DNA of 64,000 nt from JBKHYJ01 sp046565505 (GTDB lineage Bacteria; Acidobacteriota; Blastocatellia; UBA7656), in NCBI GenBank assembly GCA_046565505.1, contig JBKHYJ010000105.1, positions 1 through 64,000 of the forward strand, in the 5' to 3' direction. The position numbers and the translations under genes were made by a program. This document shows, in pieces, positions 44,378 to 53,278 of the stretch; positions within the stretch are counted from its first letter, which is position 1; each line of letters opens with the position of its first letter. The notes beneath the pieces were generated by a model that had not been told where the DNA came from, ran no database searches, and worked only from the letters and a program-made list of their open reading frames with translations.

Positions 44378-45146
44378 AACGTCGCGGATAGCCGGGATTG
44401 ACGTCTATAACTTGAGCGAGGACGAAGCCGTCGCCGCTATCGATAGACTTTTGGCAGACGGCAGGCCGCACTATATGGCCGTCGTCAACGCGGCGAAGAT
44501 CGTGGCCGCCGGGGGCGACGAGAGGCTGCGTCGCGCGTTGTCGCAGGCCGACATCGTGACGGCCGACGGGATGTCTGTCGTGTGGGCGTCGCGCGCGCTG
44601 GGCCGCCCGCTCAAAGCGCGCGTGACCGGGATCGACCTGTTCGAGCGGCTCGTCGGGCATGCGGCGGGCGCGGGTCTTTCGGTCTATTTTCTCGGCGCGC
44701 GCGACGAAGCGGTGCGCCGGCTCGTTGAGCGGTTCGCTTCCCGCCACCCGGGCCTCCGGGTGGCCGGATACCGCAACGGCTATTTCGAGCCGTCCGAATC
44801 GAGCGCCATCGCCGAAACGATAAGGCGTAGCAGAGCCGACCTGCTATTCGTCGCGATGGGGTCGCCCGCGCAAGAGTATTGGATATCTTCCAACCTGGAG
44901 GCCACGGGGGCGCGGTTCGCGCTCGGGGTGGGCGGGAGTTTCGACCACCTGAGCGGGCTCGCGCGCCGCGCGCCTGCGTGGGTCCAGGGGGCCGGGCTTG
45001 AATGGTTATACAGGCTTTCGCGCGAGCCGCGCAGGCTGTGGCGGCGCTACCTTATAGGGAATACGGCCTTCATCTGGTTAGTGATTAAGCAGGCGTGGGC
45101 GGCGAAGCGGGCCGCAGGCGGGCGCAAGGCGGGAGCGGGTGAATAA
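44361..45146 (+). CDS. WecG/TagA/CpsF-family glycosyltransferase
   Basis: This 261-residue GT26 protein has the pattern HYMAVVNAAKIV, ADGMSVVWASRALG and ARVTGIDLFERL. It continues with YFLGARDEAVRRLVER and ends in FVAMGSPAQEYWI and GVGGSFDHLSG. Family members add the second sugar (for example N-acetylmannosamine(uronate)) to undecaprenyl-linked GlcNAc in wall or capsule synthesis. The GTG start lies inside the end of the GT2 gene. It is the last gene of the glycan run and is followed by a GC-rich hairpin between convergent genes. Confidence 0.92.
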   Translation: MRPNYETSRIAGIDVYNLSEDEAVAAIDRLLADGRPHYMAVVNAAKIVAAGGDERLRRALSQADIVTADGMSVVWASRALGRPLKARVTGIDLFERLVGHAAGAGLSVYFLGARDEAVRRLVERFASRHPGLRVAGYRNGYFEPSESSAIAETIRRSRADLLFVAMGSPAQEYWISSNLEATGARFALGVGGSFDHLSGLARRAPAWVQGAGLEWLYRLSREPRRLWRRYLIGNTAFIWLVIKQAWAAKRAAGGRKAGAGE

Positions 45147-45147
45147 A

Positions 45148-45187
45148 GGCGAGGGCCCCGCGCCTGGAAAAGGGCCCCGCGCTCGCC
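45148..45187. terminator. GC-rich hairpin between convergent genes
   Basis: GGCGAG (45148-45153) pairs with CTCGCC (45182-45187). Inside, the 11-base GGGCCCCGCGC occurs twice as a direct repeat (45153 and 45172). It lies one base after the WecG-type stop and 10 bases before the stop of the opposing gene, so it may act for both. Confidence 0.5.
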
Positions 45188-45196
45188 CTGCTTCGT

Positions 45197-45667
45197 TCAG
45201 TGCTCGTCCGTGATTTCAATCTGGCCGGATTTCAGCGCTTCCGTGTAAACGGAGACCGCGTAGCTCATCTCCTCGTCCACATACAAATCTATCAGCCGCA
45301 TGGCCGAGATAAACGATTCGACGGAGGACGAGCTTGAGTCGGCCGATAAGCTCGTCGCCAGGTGGTCGAGCAGCGTCAGCCGCAACAGCGATAATTCGCG
45401 GACCAGCTCGCGGGCGCGGTAGCCCTGGCGGAACCTGACGTAAGCATGGACGCGCGCCTCGCGCGTGTTGGCGAGCGTGGGGGAGTCGTCGGAGCGGAGC
45501 AAATCACAAATCTCTTCGATTACGGCGGGGATGTGGTCGCGCAGTACGTCGCGCGGCATCTCGGTGTCGGATTGGATGCGCGCGTCGGCGCGCACCGCGC
45601 CTATCCAACGGGAGGTTAAGTCTTCGTTGTGTTCCTCAATCCAGTCGGCTAAATTGGCGTGGGCCAT
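45197..45667 (-). CDS. RsbRD N-terminal-domain-like sensor protein
   Basis: This 156-residue, all-helical protein has the pattern of the RsbT co-antagonist RsbRD N-terminal domain (globin-like, PF14361-type): WIEEHNEDLTSRWIGAVR at the start and a middle containing RVHAYVRFRQGYRARELVRELSLLR. No STAS domain follows, so it is a stand-alone sensor-like module. In multidomain relatives this domain senses stress or light for a partner-switching cascade. The ATG at 45667 is seven bases after the stop of the preceding gene, pointing to cotranscription with the 45675-46037 gene. Confidence 0.78.
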   Translation of the reverse strand: MAHANLADWIEEHNEDLTSRWIGAVRADARIQSDTEMPRDVLRDHIPAVIEEICDLLRSDDSPTLANTREARVHAYVRFRQGYRARELVRELSLLRLTLLDHLATSLSADSSSSSVESFISAMRLIDLYVDEEMSYAVSVYTEALKSGQIEITDEH

Positions 45668-45674
45668 AAAAGTT

Positions 45675-46037
45675 TCAGGCGCCACCCACCTTGACGCACT
45701 TCATAGGCACGCCTTCCTCTATTACCTGTTCAAATTCTTTGCCCTGCGACTGCTTTACAAATCTGAGAAACTCGTAAATCTTTTCGATCTGTTCCGCGTC
45801 GTAGCCGAACCCGCTGAGCAGATCGTCGCTGCCGCGGAAGGTAAGCGGGTAGGGCACGATCCGAAAGTCAAGCTCGAGCGTGTCGTGAAGCTTCATTATT
45901 ACGTCGTGCAGATCCTTGAGCACGGTGAACGACGAAATAAGGCATTGGTAATCACCTCGGCTGGCTCGCGTTAACAGGTATAGGTAGTCGGCATTATAGT
46001 TATCGACGAACCTGTCGAATTCCTCTTGCTTTAACAT
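45675..46037 (-). CDS. Small soluble protein of unknown function, paired with the RsbRD-like gene
   Basis: This 120-residue acidic, alpha-rich protein begins MLKQEEFDRFVDNYNADYLYLLTRA. Its middle contains DLHDVIMKLHDTLELDFRIVPY, and the end has VPMKCVKVG. I recognise no domain. It is transcribed first of two tightly linked genes (7-base spacing to the RsbRD-like gene), so a shared signalling role is likely. A good minus-strand promoter lies about 90 bases upstream of its start. Confidence 0.72.
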   Translation of the reverse strand: MLKQEEFDRFVDNYNADYLYLLTRASRGDYQCLISSFTVLKDLHDVIMKLHDTLELDFRIVPYPLTFRGSDDLLSGFGYDAEQIEKIYEFLRFVKQSQGKEFEQVIEEGVPMKCVKVGGA

Positions 46038-46123
46038 TAAGACCTGTTTCCCCTGCTCTGTTTACTCACGGTCCACACAATGCGGGGAGAGGAAATACGG
46101 CACTCGCTTCTACGGGAAGTGAC

Positions 46124-46152
46124 ATTGTGTGACACCCGCCGTGTTGTGTCAA
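46124..46152 (-). promoter_or_regulatory. Sigma70-type promoter for the 46037/45667 pair
   Basis: On the minus strand a perfect TTGACA (46147-46152) and CACAAT (46124-46129) are separated by 17 bases. The -10 is about 87 bases upstream of the ATG at 46037. Confidence 0.6.
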
Positions 46153-46273
46153 GTTCGAGCGAAGGCGTACAATCTACCAGTGAAAGGTGCCGGCTTTGCT
46201 TGCGCTCGCAAATCAATAACAGGCATTATTGGTCGATAAAAATCCCCAGGAAGCAGAACGGAAGGAGCCACGA

Positions 46274-47473
46274 ATGTCCAGAGAACGCAAACCACTCGCG
46301 GAGGTTGGCGGGAAGGGCGTCTCCGTCCGCCCGATGAGCAAGGCCGCCGAGTTGGCCGCCCTGCTGGAGGCGCACAGGGGCGAGCGGCACGCCATCGTGA
46401 TGCAGGATTACCCGGACCCCGACGCCATCTCGACCGCATGGGCGCACAAGATGATCGCTTCGAGGTTCGGCGTCGACTGCGACATACTTTACGAGGGCCG
46501 TATCAGCCACCAGGAGAACCTCGCCCTCGTACAACTGACGGACATAGAGCTTCACCGATACAGCGAGAGCGATAACCTCGAACAGTACAAGGGGACCGTC
46601 TTCGTCGATAACCAGGGCACGACGTCTAACCTGACGGACCGGTTCTCGGCCATCGGCGTGAAGCCCGTCGTCATAGTGGACCACCACGAGCGGCAGGACC
46701 GCATAGAGGCCAAGTTCACAGACATACGAAAGATAGGCGCGACCGCCACCATCTACACCGAATACATCCGCGAGGGGCTGCTGGAACTGAATAAGAGCGA
46801 CATCCAGCATGTGCGGCTGGCGACGGCGCTGATGCATGGCATACGCAGCGAAACCTCCGGGCTCATACGCGCGCGCGAAGAGGAGATGGAGGCGGCGACC
46901 TTCCTGACGCGCTTCACGGACTTCTCGCTGCTGGAAGACATACTGTCGGTCAAGCGGGCCAAGCAGGTCATGGACGTGATCCGCCAGGCGCTTGAGAACC
47001 GCGAGATACGCGAGAGCTATTCGATCTCGGGCGTGGGGTTCCTGCGCATGGAAGACCGCGACTCTATCCCGCAGGCCGCAGACTTCCTGATGACCGAAGA
47101 GAACGTCCACACGGCGATTGTTTACGGCATAATCATCAAGGGCGAGCGCGAGATGGTCATAGGCTCCATGCGAACGAGCAAGGTCACGCTCAACCCGGAC
47201 GAGTTTTTGAAAGAGGCCCTGGGCACGACCGAAGCCGGGCGTTATTACGGCGGCGGCCGCCGCGGCGCGGGCGGGTTCGAGATACCTATTGGGTTCCTGG
47301 CGGCCATTAAAGACGAAGAGCTTGTGCGGATGAAGTGGCGGCTCTACGACGAGCTGATAAAAAAGAAGCTGCTGGCGAAGATAGGGATTCAGCCGCCCGT
47401 GATGCGTGGCGAAGGCGCGCGCAACGACACGGGGACGCTCGGCACGGGCGCTCTGCGGGTTGAAGAGGTGTGA
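46274..47473 (+). CDS. DHH-family phosphoesterase (NrnA-like)
   Basis: This 399-residue protein has a DHH domain (about 35-200) and a DHHA1-type C-terminal domain. The metal motifs are visible as DYPDPDAIS, VDNQG and VDHHE, followed by a late TALMHGIRSETSGL. NrnA-like members degrade short RNA or cyclic-dinucleotide products and pAp. The C-terminal 140 residues after the GGG motif (YYGGGRRGAGGFEIP) match the substrate-binding lobe. An exact substrate cannot be fixed. The ATG at 46274 is chosen for the GAAGGAG before it; 45 bases of open frame upstream are rejected. It converges with the 47631 gene over a strong hairpin. Confidence 0.92.
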   Translation: MSRERKPLAEVGGKGVSVRPMSKAAELAALLEAHRGERHAIVMQDYPDPDAISTAWAHKMIASRFGVDCDILYEGRISHQENLALVQLTDIELHRYSESDNLEQYKGTVFVDNQGTTSNLTDRFSAIGVKPVVIVDHHERQDRIEAKFTDIRKIGATATIYTEYIREGLLELNKSDIQHVRLATALMHGIRSETSGLIRAREEEMEAATFLTRFTDFSLLEDILSVKRAKQVMDVIRQALENREIRESYSISGVGFLRMEDRDSIPQAADFLMTEENVHTAIVYGIIIKGEREMVIGSMRTSKVTLNPDEFLKEALGTTEAGRYYGGGRRGAGGFEIPIGFLAAIKDEELVRMKWRLYDELIKKKLLAKIGIQPPVMRGEGARNDTGTLGTGALRVEEV

Positions 47474-47521
47474 AGAATTGCCGGGTGAGGGCCTCGCGGT
47501 GACGCGGCTGAGGTATTAACA

Positions 47522-47548
47522 GGGGCGGGCGGCGCGGCCGCCCGCCCC
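47522..47548. terminator. Perfect 12-bp GC hairpin between convergent genes
   Basis: GGGGCGGGCGGC (47522-47533) pairs with GCCGCCCGCCCC (47537-47548) over a three-base loop. It lies between the ends of the DHH gene and the oppositely oriented small glycine-zipper gene. It lacks a T-tract on either side. Confidence 0.6.
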
Positions 47549-47630
47549 GAGTCGCGCGGGTCAAAAGAAGAGAGCTTCTACCTTGCTCGCCCAGTCGGCA
47601 CTTGTTTATTCCTACCCATACGTGCCGCGA

Positions 47631-47906
47631 TTAGTAGTGTCTCGTTCTCTTCTTGTTGCGGTGTCGCTGGACGACATAGCCGGTCCCGGCCCCCGCGGCC
47701 CCTCCTATTACGGCGCCCTTCTTTCCGCCTATTAAGGCTCCGCCTACCGCGCCTGCAACGCCGCCGATTATGGCGCCCTTCTTCTTGCTATGGTGGTGCC
47801 TGTACGGGCGGCGGTGAGCAATTCCCTCGGGGACAACTGTCAGAACAACAAAAATTATCAATAGGAGCATCGCTATGATGTTCTTCTTTTTGCCAGTCTG
47901 TACCAT
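47631..47906 (-). CDS. Small glycine-zipper membrane or exported protein
   Basis: This 91-residue protein has a hydrophobic N-terminal segment (IIAMLLLIIFVVLTVV), a His/Arg/Lys patch (HRRPYRHHHSKKKG) and a glycine-zipper repeat (GAIIGGVAGAVGGALIGG, then GAVIGGAAGAGTGYVV). It ends in a very basic tail. Glycine zippers pack helices in or on membranes. The function is not known. I choose the ATG at 47906, because GGAGG lies seven bases before it; the ATG six bases further up would be too close to that site. Confidence 0.78.
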   Translation of the reverse strand: MVQTGKKKNIIAMLLLIIFVVLTVVPEGIAHRRPYRHHHSKKKGAIIGGVAGAVGGALIGGKKGAVIGGAAGAGTGYVVQRHRNKKRTRHY

Positions 47907-48171
47907 TTTCATTCCTCCAATTTACTTAAACCGCTGGTATCAACATACAATACAAACCCCGTTCCAATGCAGGCCCCTGACGCCGCCCTGCGCCCCCCTC
48001 CGCGGTCGCCCGGACGCCAGTGCTATCAAGGTGCGGTGAATTCCACTACCATATTGCGGCTCGGCGGAAGAGGCCGTCGTCAGTCCGGGCCATGGCCTGA
48101 GAGCTGAGCCGTTGCAAAGTAGTGTTGCCCCTTGTAGCATAACAGGCATAATACGGGCACGGGAGAAAAGC

Positions 48172-49677
48172 ATGTCAAATCTCATCAATCGCCGCGACTT
48201 CATTAAGGAGATGGGCTTGAGCGCCGCCGCGCTGGCGCTGATGCCGCACGTAGCCAGGGCCGAGCGTCGCGGGGGCATCAAGCTGATGGGGCAACCGAAA
48301 AACATCGTGATCCTGGGCGGCGGGCTGGCCGGGCTTGCCGCCGGCTACGAGTTGAAACGTGCGGGCCACTCCGTAACCATACTTGAAGCGCGCAAGTTCG
48401 CGGGCGGGCGGTTACAAACCATCAGAGACTTTGCCGACGGCCAGTACGCGGAGGCTGGCCCGCTCAGCTTCCCTCAGGAGCACTCGTTCACTTATGGGTA
48501 CGCGACAGATTTCCGCCTGCCCATTCGCCCTGCGACTATATTCGGGCTTGAGTCCGTGGCTCACATTCGCGGGAATAGATTTCGTATAGACTTGAACGGC
48601 TCTGCCAACATCCCCTTCCCCCTCAAAGCGCGCGAGCGCGAGGCGGGCGTCTATGGCATCATAGGGCTGTACCTCGAAGACTACCTGCGCAAAGTCGGGA
48701 ACCCTCGGAAAGCCGACTGGCCGCCCGACGACCTGGCGGAGATCGATGGGGTGTCACTAAGGAAGTTGCTCGAAGACCTCGGCGCGTCCGACGGCGCGAT
48801 AGAGATCATAGAGGCTTCCCAGCTCGGCATACTCGGTTTCGGGCTCGACTCTTTTTCCGCGATGGACGGGGTGGTCACGGAAGCCATCGCCTCATACACT
48901 GCTTTTTACGAGGTCGCCGGCGGCAACGACCTACTCGCGGCTGCGTTGAAGAAGAAGGTTAAGAAGCAGTTCAAGAAGCAGTCGGTCGTGCTGAGGATCG
49001 AGCAGAACGAGACGAGCGTCACGGTCACCTACCGCAACAACGACGGGATTCAAACCATCACGGCCGACCGCGTCATCTGCACGCTGCCCTTCCCCATACT
49101 CCAGGGCGTAGACGTTTCTCCCGCATTCTCCGAAGAGAAGCAGCGCGCCATCAGCGAGCTTAAGATGACTCCCGTCACCCGCACATACCAACAGTTCCGC
49201 ACGCGCGTTTGGGAGCAGGACCGCTTGAGCGGTTACGGCATTACGGACTTGCAGATTCAGAATACGTACTCCCCGACGATCACGCAGCCGGGGCCGCGCG
49301 GCATTCTCGCCTCCTACGCGGGCGGCCAGCGCGCGCTCGACCTCGGGGCCATGAGCGAGAAAGACCGCCAGAACTTCGTGCTGCGCAAGATGGGCAGTTT
49401 ATTCGGCGGGCTGAACAATCAATACGAATCCGGGACAAGCTACGTGTGGCACGAGGACCAGTGGTCGCGCGGCGGGTTCGCCTATTTCGCGCCGGGGCAG
49501 ATGGCTACGCTGCTTCCTATAGCCCAGAGGCCCGAAGGGCGCATTCATTTCGCGGGCGAGCATACGTCGGCCTGGCATGGGTGGATGAACGGGGCCCTCG
49601 AATCGGGCAACCGCGCGGCCGAAGAGGTCAACGCCGCCGAAAGCGCGGAAGTCCTGAGCGTCAGCGCCGCCCCATAG
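48172..49677 (+). CDS. Tat-exported flavin amine-oxidase/protoporphyrinogen-oxidase-like enzyme
   Basis: This 501-residue protein has a twin-arginine signal (NRRDFIKEMGLSAAALAL). An FAD-binding Rossmann motif IVILGGGLAGLAAGYELKR is followed by a second GGRLQT motif, and the late FAD segment reads RIHFAGEHTSAWHGWMNGALESGNRAA. The pattern is that of flavin monoamine oxidases and L-amino-acid oxidases. It would oxidise an amine with release of hydrogen peroxide, but protoporphyrinogen-type or carotenoid substrates cannot be excluded. GGAG precedes the ATG at 48172. It converges with the next gene with only a five-base gap. Confidence 0.9.
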   Translation: MSNLINRRDFIKEMGLSAAALALMPHVARAERRGGIKLMGQPKNIVILGGGLAGLAAGYELKRAGHSVTILEARKFAGGRLQTIRDFADGQYAEAGPLSFPQEHSFTYGYATDFRLPIRPATIFGLESVAHIRGNRFRIDLNGSANIPFPLKAREREAGVYGIIGLYLEDYLRKVGNPRKADWPPDDLAEIDGVSLRKLLEDLGASDGAIEIIEASQLGILGFGLDSFSAMDGVVTEAIASYTAFYEVAGGNDLLAAALKKKVKKQFKKQSVVLRIEQNETSVTVTYRNNDGIQTITADRVICTLPFPILQGVDVSPAFSEEKQRAISELKMTPVTRTYQQFRTRVWEQDRLSGYGITDLQIQNTYSPTITQPGPRGILASYAGGQRALDLGAMSEKDRQNFVLRKMGSLFGGLNNQYESGTSYVWHEDQWSRGGFAYFAPGQMATLLPIAQRPEGRIHFAGEHTSAWHGWMNGALESGNRAAEEVNAAESAEVLSVSAAP

Positions 49678-49682
49678 TCAGG

Positions 49683-50918
49683 CTAATCCGAACAGCGCGC
49701 GCTGCAAATGAACGTGCGCGCGGCCGACCCGTCGGGCGAGGCGACTATGATCGCGCCGGGCAACGCCTGACAGACCTTACCCTTCAAAGTCACCCTCCTG
49801 AACGTCTGCGGGTTAGAGGGATCCGGGTCTTTAAACTTTATCTTCTTGGGCGATACGCCGCCGACCGTAACGATCATCCCTTCCGTGAAATTAGAGCCGG
49901 AAATGTCTAGAGTGAACGCCCCGGTGGGGCCACGTTCGAGCCTGCAACCCGCGAAAGAAGGGCCGGCAGGCGGCTGGGCGGGCGCGCCGCCAGTGCCCGA
50001 CCGCGCCTTGCAAGTGAAGGTGACCGCCACGCCCTGCTCGTTTCCGAGCGGGCAGCCGGCGGGCGCTCCCGCGGGCAGCGAAGTCAGGTTGCGGCTCGTC
50101 CCATTAGGCCCGCTCGCGAAGATCAAGAAAGTCCTGCCCGCGCCCGCCGCGCCGAAGTCGAAATGCGCGTCTATCAGGTTGGAATTCAGTATCACGAACC
50201 TGGTCGCTTGAATTACGGCGGCGGGGTTGTCTCGGTCTACGGCGAAAACGGAGGTCACGTTAGGCTTGCCGTCTGCGAGGAGGTAGCACGCGCCCGGCAA
50301 TAACAGGTTCTGCGCCAGCGAGCAATCGCCCTCGACGGGCGAAACGGAGATGACGACGGGCGCCCTGACCCCCAGGTCTATCTCGCATGTCTGCGTCTGA
50401 GTGAAAGGGCCGAATACGTTGTCGTCGCCCGCGCTGACGTGCCTGGACAAGATGAGGCTAGCTTTCCCGCCGCAACAGGCCAGAGGGAATGGCGAGCCCG
50501 GCAATTGCGGCGACAGGGCCGGAAGCGTGCCTTGCACGAGCAAGCTGTTAACTACCTTTATGTCCTTCAGCGGGATCATCAGCTCGGGCACTCCGTCGCC
50601 GCTCGTGTCGCAGGTTATGCTAATGGCCGTAGGCGTGAATCCGCACTGCACGAAATCCAGCGTCACGTCGCAGAGCGCGTTGATAATGCCCACCGTCGAG
50701 CGCGGCTCGACTTCAGGCTGGTGCGGGGCGACGACCACGGCGGAGTCAGGTATGACGACGGGGCATTGCGGGGTCTGGCCCTGGGCGTTCCACGCGGCCG
50801 GCGCCAGGTCGCACGAAGCTTCTAATGAGAATCCCGCGCCGCGCGCCACCGGCCGTGGGACGGGTGAAGCCAGCAAGGATGTTAAAAACAGTGTTAAGAT
50901 TATTATTGCACTTCTCAT
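49683..50918 (-). CDS. Secreted protein with IPT/TIG-like C-terminal module
   Basis: This 411-residue protein has a signal peptide (about 1-25) and no enzymatic motif. The mature N-terminal two thirds are beta-rich with about 15 Cys. A C-terminal IPT/TIG-like domain follows (FTLDISGSNFTEGMIVTVGG, KIKFKDPDPS, RRVTLKGKV). The last residues carry two more Cys (FICSARC). The many cysteines suggest disulfide-stabilised extracellular repeats. The role is unknown; TIG modules are typical of surface or secreted adhesin-like proteins. The gene is isolated on the minus strand. Confidence 0.85.
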   Translation of the reverse strand: MRSAIIILTLFLTSLLASPVPRPVARGAGFSLEASCDLAPAAWNAQGQTPQCPVVIPDSAVVVAPHQPEVEPRSTVGIINALCDVTLDFVQCGFTPTAISITCDTSGDGVPELMIPLKDIKVVNSLLVQGTLPALSPQLPGSPFPLACCGGKASLILSRHVSAGDDNVFGPFTQTQTCEIDLGVRAPVVISVSPVEGDCSLAQNLLLPGACYLLADGKPNVTSVFAVDRDNPAAVIQATRFVILNSNLIDAHFDFGAAGAGRTFLIFASGPNGTSRNLTSLPAGAPAGCPLGNEQGVAVTFTCKARSGTGGAPAQPPAGPSFAGCRLERGPTGAFTLDISGSNFTEGMIVTVGGVSPKKIKFKDPDPSNPQTFRRVTLKGKVCQALPGAIIVASPDGSAARTFICSARCSD

Positions 50919-51258
50919 CTACTTTCCCTCCCGCGCCCGGCCGCCGTAATCGGCGCGACTACATCGTGCCTGAGCCGCTGTCGTCGGGCCTGAGACATGT
51001 TGAACTCGAAGGCCGAATATCGCAAGCGTTTTCCAGGGCGGGGTTATAGCCCGCGGGGTAATAAAAAACAGCGGCGCGGCCGCCCGACGCCCGCGCTTCA
51101 ACACTGTCGCGTACTTGTTTGCCCGTTAAGCAGTGTGCTATAAGGTCTCGACCGCGATGCTGTTGGTATACCGGACCGAATGGTGACGCCGAGTCGTGAC
51201 GCCAGCCTCGCGAGTTAACGTCGATCACCTGACCAAAATAATCCTGCTTGGGCGGCAG

Positions 51259-52578
51259 ATGCTACAGTTCACCACTCTTAAATTCCTCTCCAAACCATTG
51301 ACCGCATCTCTGGCATTCATCCAGGGGGCCGGGGCGGCCGCCTGGACCTTCCCGTCCGTGCTCGGCTCGGCGATGCTGATAGCCTGGGGGGCAGAGGCCG
51401 CGCAATTTCTAATCTCGCAGGGGCTAGCGCTCGCCATACTCGCCTGGCTCCAGACGCTGCCGGAGTTCGCGGTCGAAGCTGTCATAGCCTGGGAGGCGGG
51501 GAAGGCCGTGGCCTCCAACTCGAACGCGGCACATGCCACGGCGCTGATGACGGCGAACTTCACGGGGAGCCTGCGCCTGCTGGTGGGCCTGGGCTGGCCT
51601 ATGATCTACGTTACGGCTGCCATGTTCTACCGCAGCCGCACGAAGAAGAGGCTCCGAAGGATAAGGCTCGAAAACGAGCACGCCGTGGAGATCGTTTTCC
51701 TGCTCATATCAATCGCCTACTTCTTCATCGTCTGGCTCAAGGGCACGCTCAACTGGGTGGATACGATAGCCTTGACGATGATCTACCTCGTCTACCTGTA
51801 CTTCCTCAACAAGATCCCGCCGCAGGGCGAAGAGAAGATGGAAGACCTCGACCGCATCCCCCGGTTCATACTGCGGCAGCGGCGGGCGATGCGCAGCGCG
51901 ATCATAGGGGGGCTGTTCGCGGGCGGCGGGTTGATCCTCTACTTCTCCGCGCACCCGTTTCTCGAAAGCCTCAAGGCCATCGCGGTCGGGCTCGGGCTCT
52001 CCACGTTCGTCTTCGTTCAGTGGGTCGCGCCATTCTTATCCGAGTTCCCGGAAAAAGTCTCCGCCTTCAACTGGGCGCGGCGCGTCACGACCGCGCCCAT
52101 AGCTTTGATGAACATGGTGAGTTCAAACATCAACCAGTGGACGATGCTCGTGGCAATGCTGCCAATCGCGTACGCGCTGGCGCTCGGCCGCTGGGCCACG
52201 ATAGATTTCGACCAGCACCAGGAAGTGGAGATATTGATGACGATCGGCCAGTCGTTGCTGGGCGCGCTGCTGCTGGCAAACATGAGGTTCTCGTGGTGGG
52301 AGGCGGCTCTGCTTTTCCTGTTTTGGGTCGTTCAATTCGCGCTTTCCGGGTTCGAGAAGCCGCTGGAGCCGGGCGCTCACAACAGCCTCGCGCTACAGCT
52401 CGCCGGCGCGTTCTCTATGGACACGGATAGGGTGGAATCGTTCGCGCACCTCGGGAAGCTGGCAATAACTTACTTGTATTTCATCTGGGTCGGAATGATC
52501 TGCGCCGCCGCGCTCAAGCGCCGGAGCCTGTTCGCGGCGTTCACGGTCTTTTCCAGATTGATGCGGGAACACTGGTGA
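51259..52578 (+). CDS. Sodium/calcium exchanger-family (CaCA) membrane transporter
   Basis: This protein of about 439 residues has around eleven hydrophobic segments. The two alpha-repeats of the cation/Ca exchanger superfamily are visible: the first contains AILAWLQTLPEFAVEAVIAWEAG, the second VQWVAPFLSEFPEK followed by MNMVSSNINQWT. A positively charged cytoplasmic loop lies between them. It should exchange Na or H for Ca or another divalent cation. The start is uncertain: the open frame begins at a GTG at 51196, and the ATG at 51259 has only a weak purine-rich upstream. The substrate cannot be read from the sequence. Confidence 0.85.
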   Translation: MLQFTTLKFLSKPLTASLAFIQGAGAAAWTFPSVLGSAMLIAWGAEAAQFLISQGLALAILAWLQTLPEFAVEAVIAWEAGKAVASNSNAAHATALMTANFTGSLRLLVGLGWPMIYVTAAMFYRSRTKKRLRRIRLENEHAVEIVFLLISIAYFFIVWLKGTLNWVDTIALTMIYLVYLYFLNKIPPQGEEKMEDLDRIPRFILRQRRAMRSAIIGGLFAGGGLILYFSAHPFLESLKAIAVGLGLSTFVFVQWVAPFLSEFPEKVSAFNWARRVTTAPIALMNMVSSNINQWTMLVAMLPIAYALALGRWATIDFDQHQEVEILMTIGQSLLGALLLANMRFSWWEAALLFLFWVVQFALSGFEKPLEPGAHNSLALQLAGAFSMDTDRVESFAHLGKLAITYLYFIWVGMICAAALKRRSLFAAFTVFSRLMREHW

Positions 52579-52694
52579 AGCGAGCGACGCGAGGCCTGCG
52601 CGCGACCGTAGCCCGCGGTCCGAATTCAGGTTCGCCCTTAACTCGCCGGCCGTCCGTCGCCCCTACCCCCCCTCGATGCCGGAGGTCTTGAGCC

Positions 52695-53177
52695 ATGAGC
52701 ATCAAAACCATTCTTGTGCCGACCGACTTCAGCGAAAACGCCCGAGTCGCGTTCGAGAAGGCTTACGACCTTGCGCTCCAACTCGCGGCAAGGCTGTACG
52801 TCCTGCATGTTCGCGATGAGAGCAACTTGAGAATCGCCATCAGAGAAGGGCTGCTCGACGCGGGGTCCACCGACGAACAGTTACAAGCGGCGGTCAAGCG
52901 CCTGACGGAAGAACGCTTCTCTAAGCTGTTCGCGGGCGTTGACCGGTCGAAGGTCGAGATTGAGCATCTTTCCCGCCGCGGCGATTCCGACTCGGCGATA
53001 ATCGCCTACGCCAAAGAGATCAACGCCGACGTGATAGTCGTCGGGAGGCACGGTGCGGGCGTGGTGCAGAACCTTCTAAACACGGTGCTCGGCTCCGTGG
53101 CCGAGACCGTCATAAAGAAGTCACCCTGCCCCGTGCTCGTCGTCCGAAGAGAACACGCGCTGAAACGCGAAGCGTGA
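52695..53177 (+). CDS. Universal stress protein (UspA-type)
   Basis: This 160-residue protein has the USP alpha/beta fold: ILVPTDFSENARVAFEKAYDLA at the start, LYVLHVRDES, then DVIVVGRHGAG and a SPCPVLVVRR end. Its nucleotide loop reads G-x2-G-x12-GS, three residues longer than the common G-x2-G-x9-GS of ATP-binding Usps, so ATP binding is plausible but unproven. It is the only gene on its strand between the exchanger and the discoidin-domain gene. Cotranscription with the exchanger is possible (116-base gap). Confidence 0.9.
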   Translation: MSIKTILVPTDFSENARVAFEKAYDLALQLAARLYVLHVRDESNLRIAIREGLLDAGSTDEQLQAAVKRLTEERFSKLFAGVDRSKVEIEHLSRRGDSDSAIIAYAKEINADVIVVGRHGAGVVQNLLNTVLGSVAETVIKKSPCPVLVVRREHALKREA

Positions 53178-53191
53178 TCGCCGGCCGGCGA
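53178..53191. repeat. 14-bp GC palindrome after the USP gene
   Basis: TCGCCGGCCGGCGA is a perfect palindrome that begins one base after the stop codon, between convergent genes. It may help end transcription; there is no T-tract. Confidence 0.4.
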
Positions 53192-53278
53192 GCGTCAGGG
53201 GCTTAAAGGCGAATGAGAAAGCGTGGGCCGGCGCCGCCTGTATCGATCCTTCGCCGGCCCGCGCCGGCCGGCCTCTTC

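Noticed and set aside
45153..45182. Direct repeat GGGCCCCGCGC as a mobile-element footprint
   Set aside because: The repeats lie inside one hairpin between convergent genes and are better explained as terminator structure.
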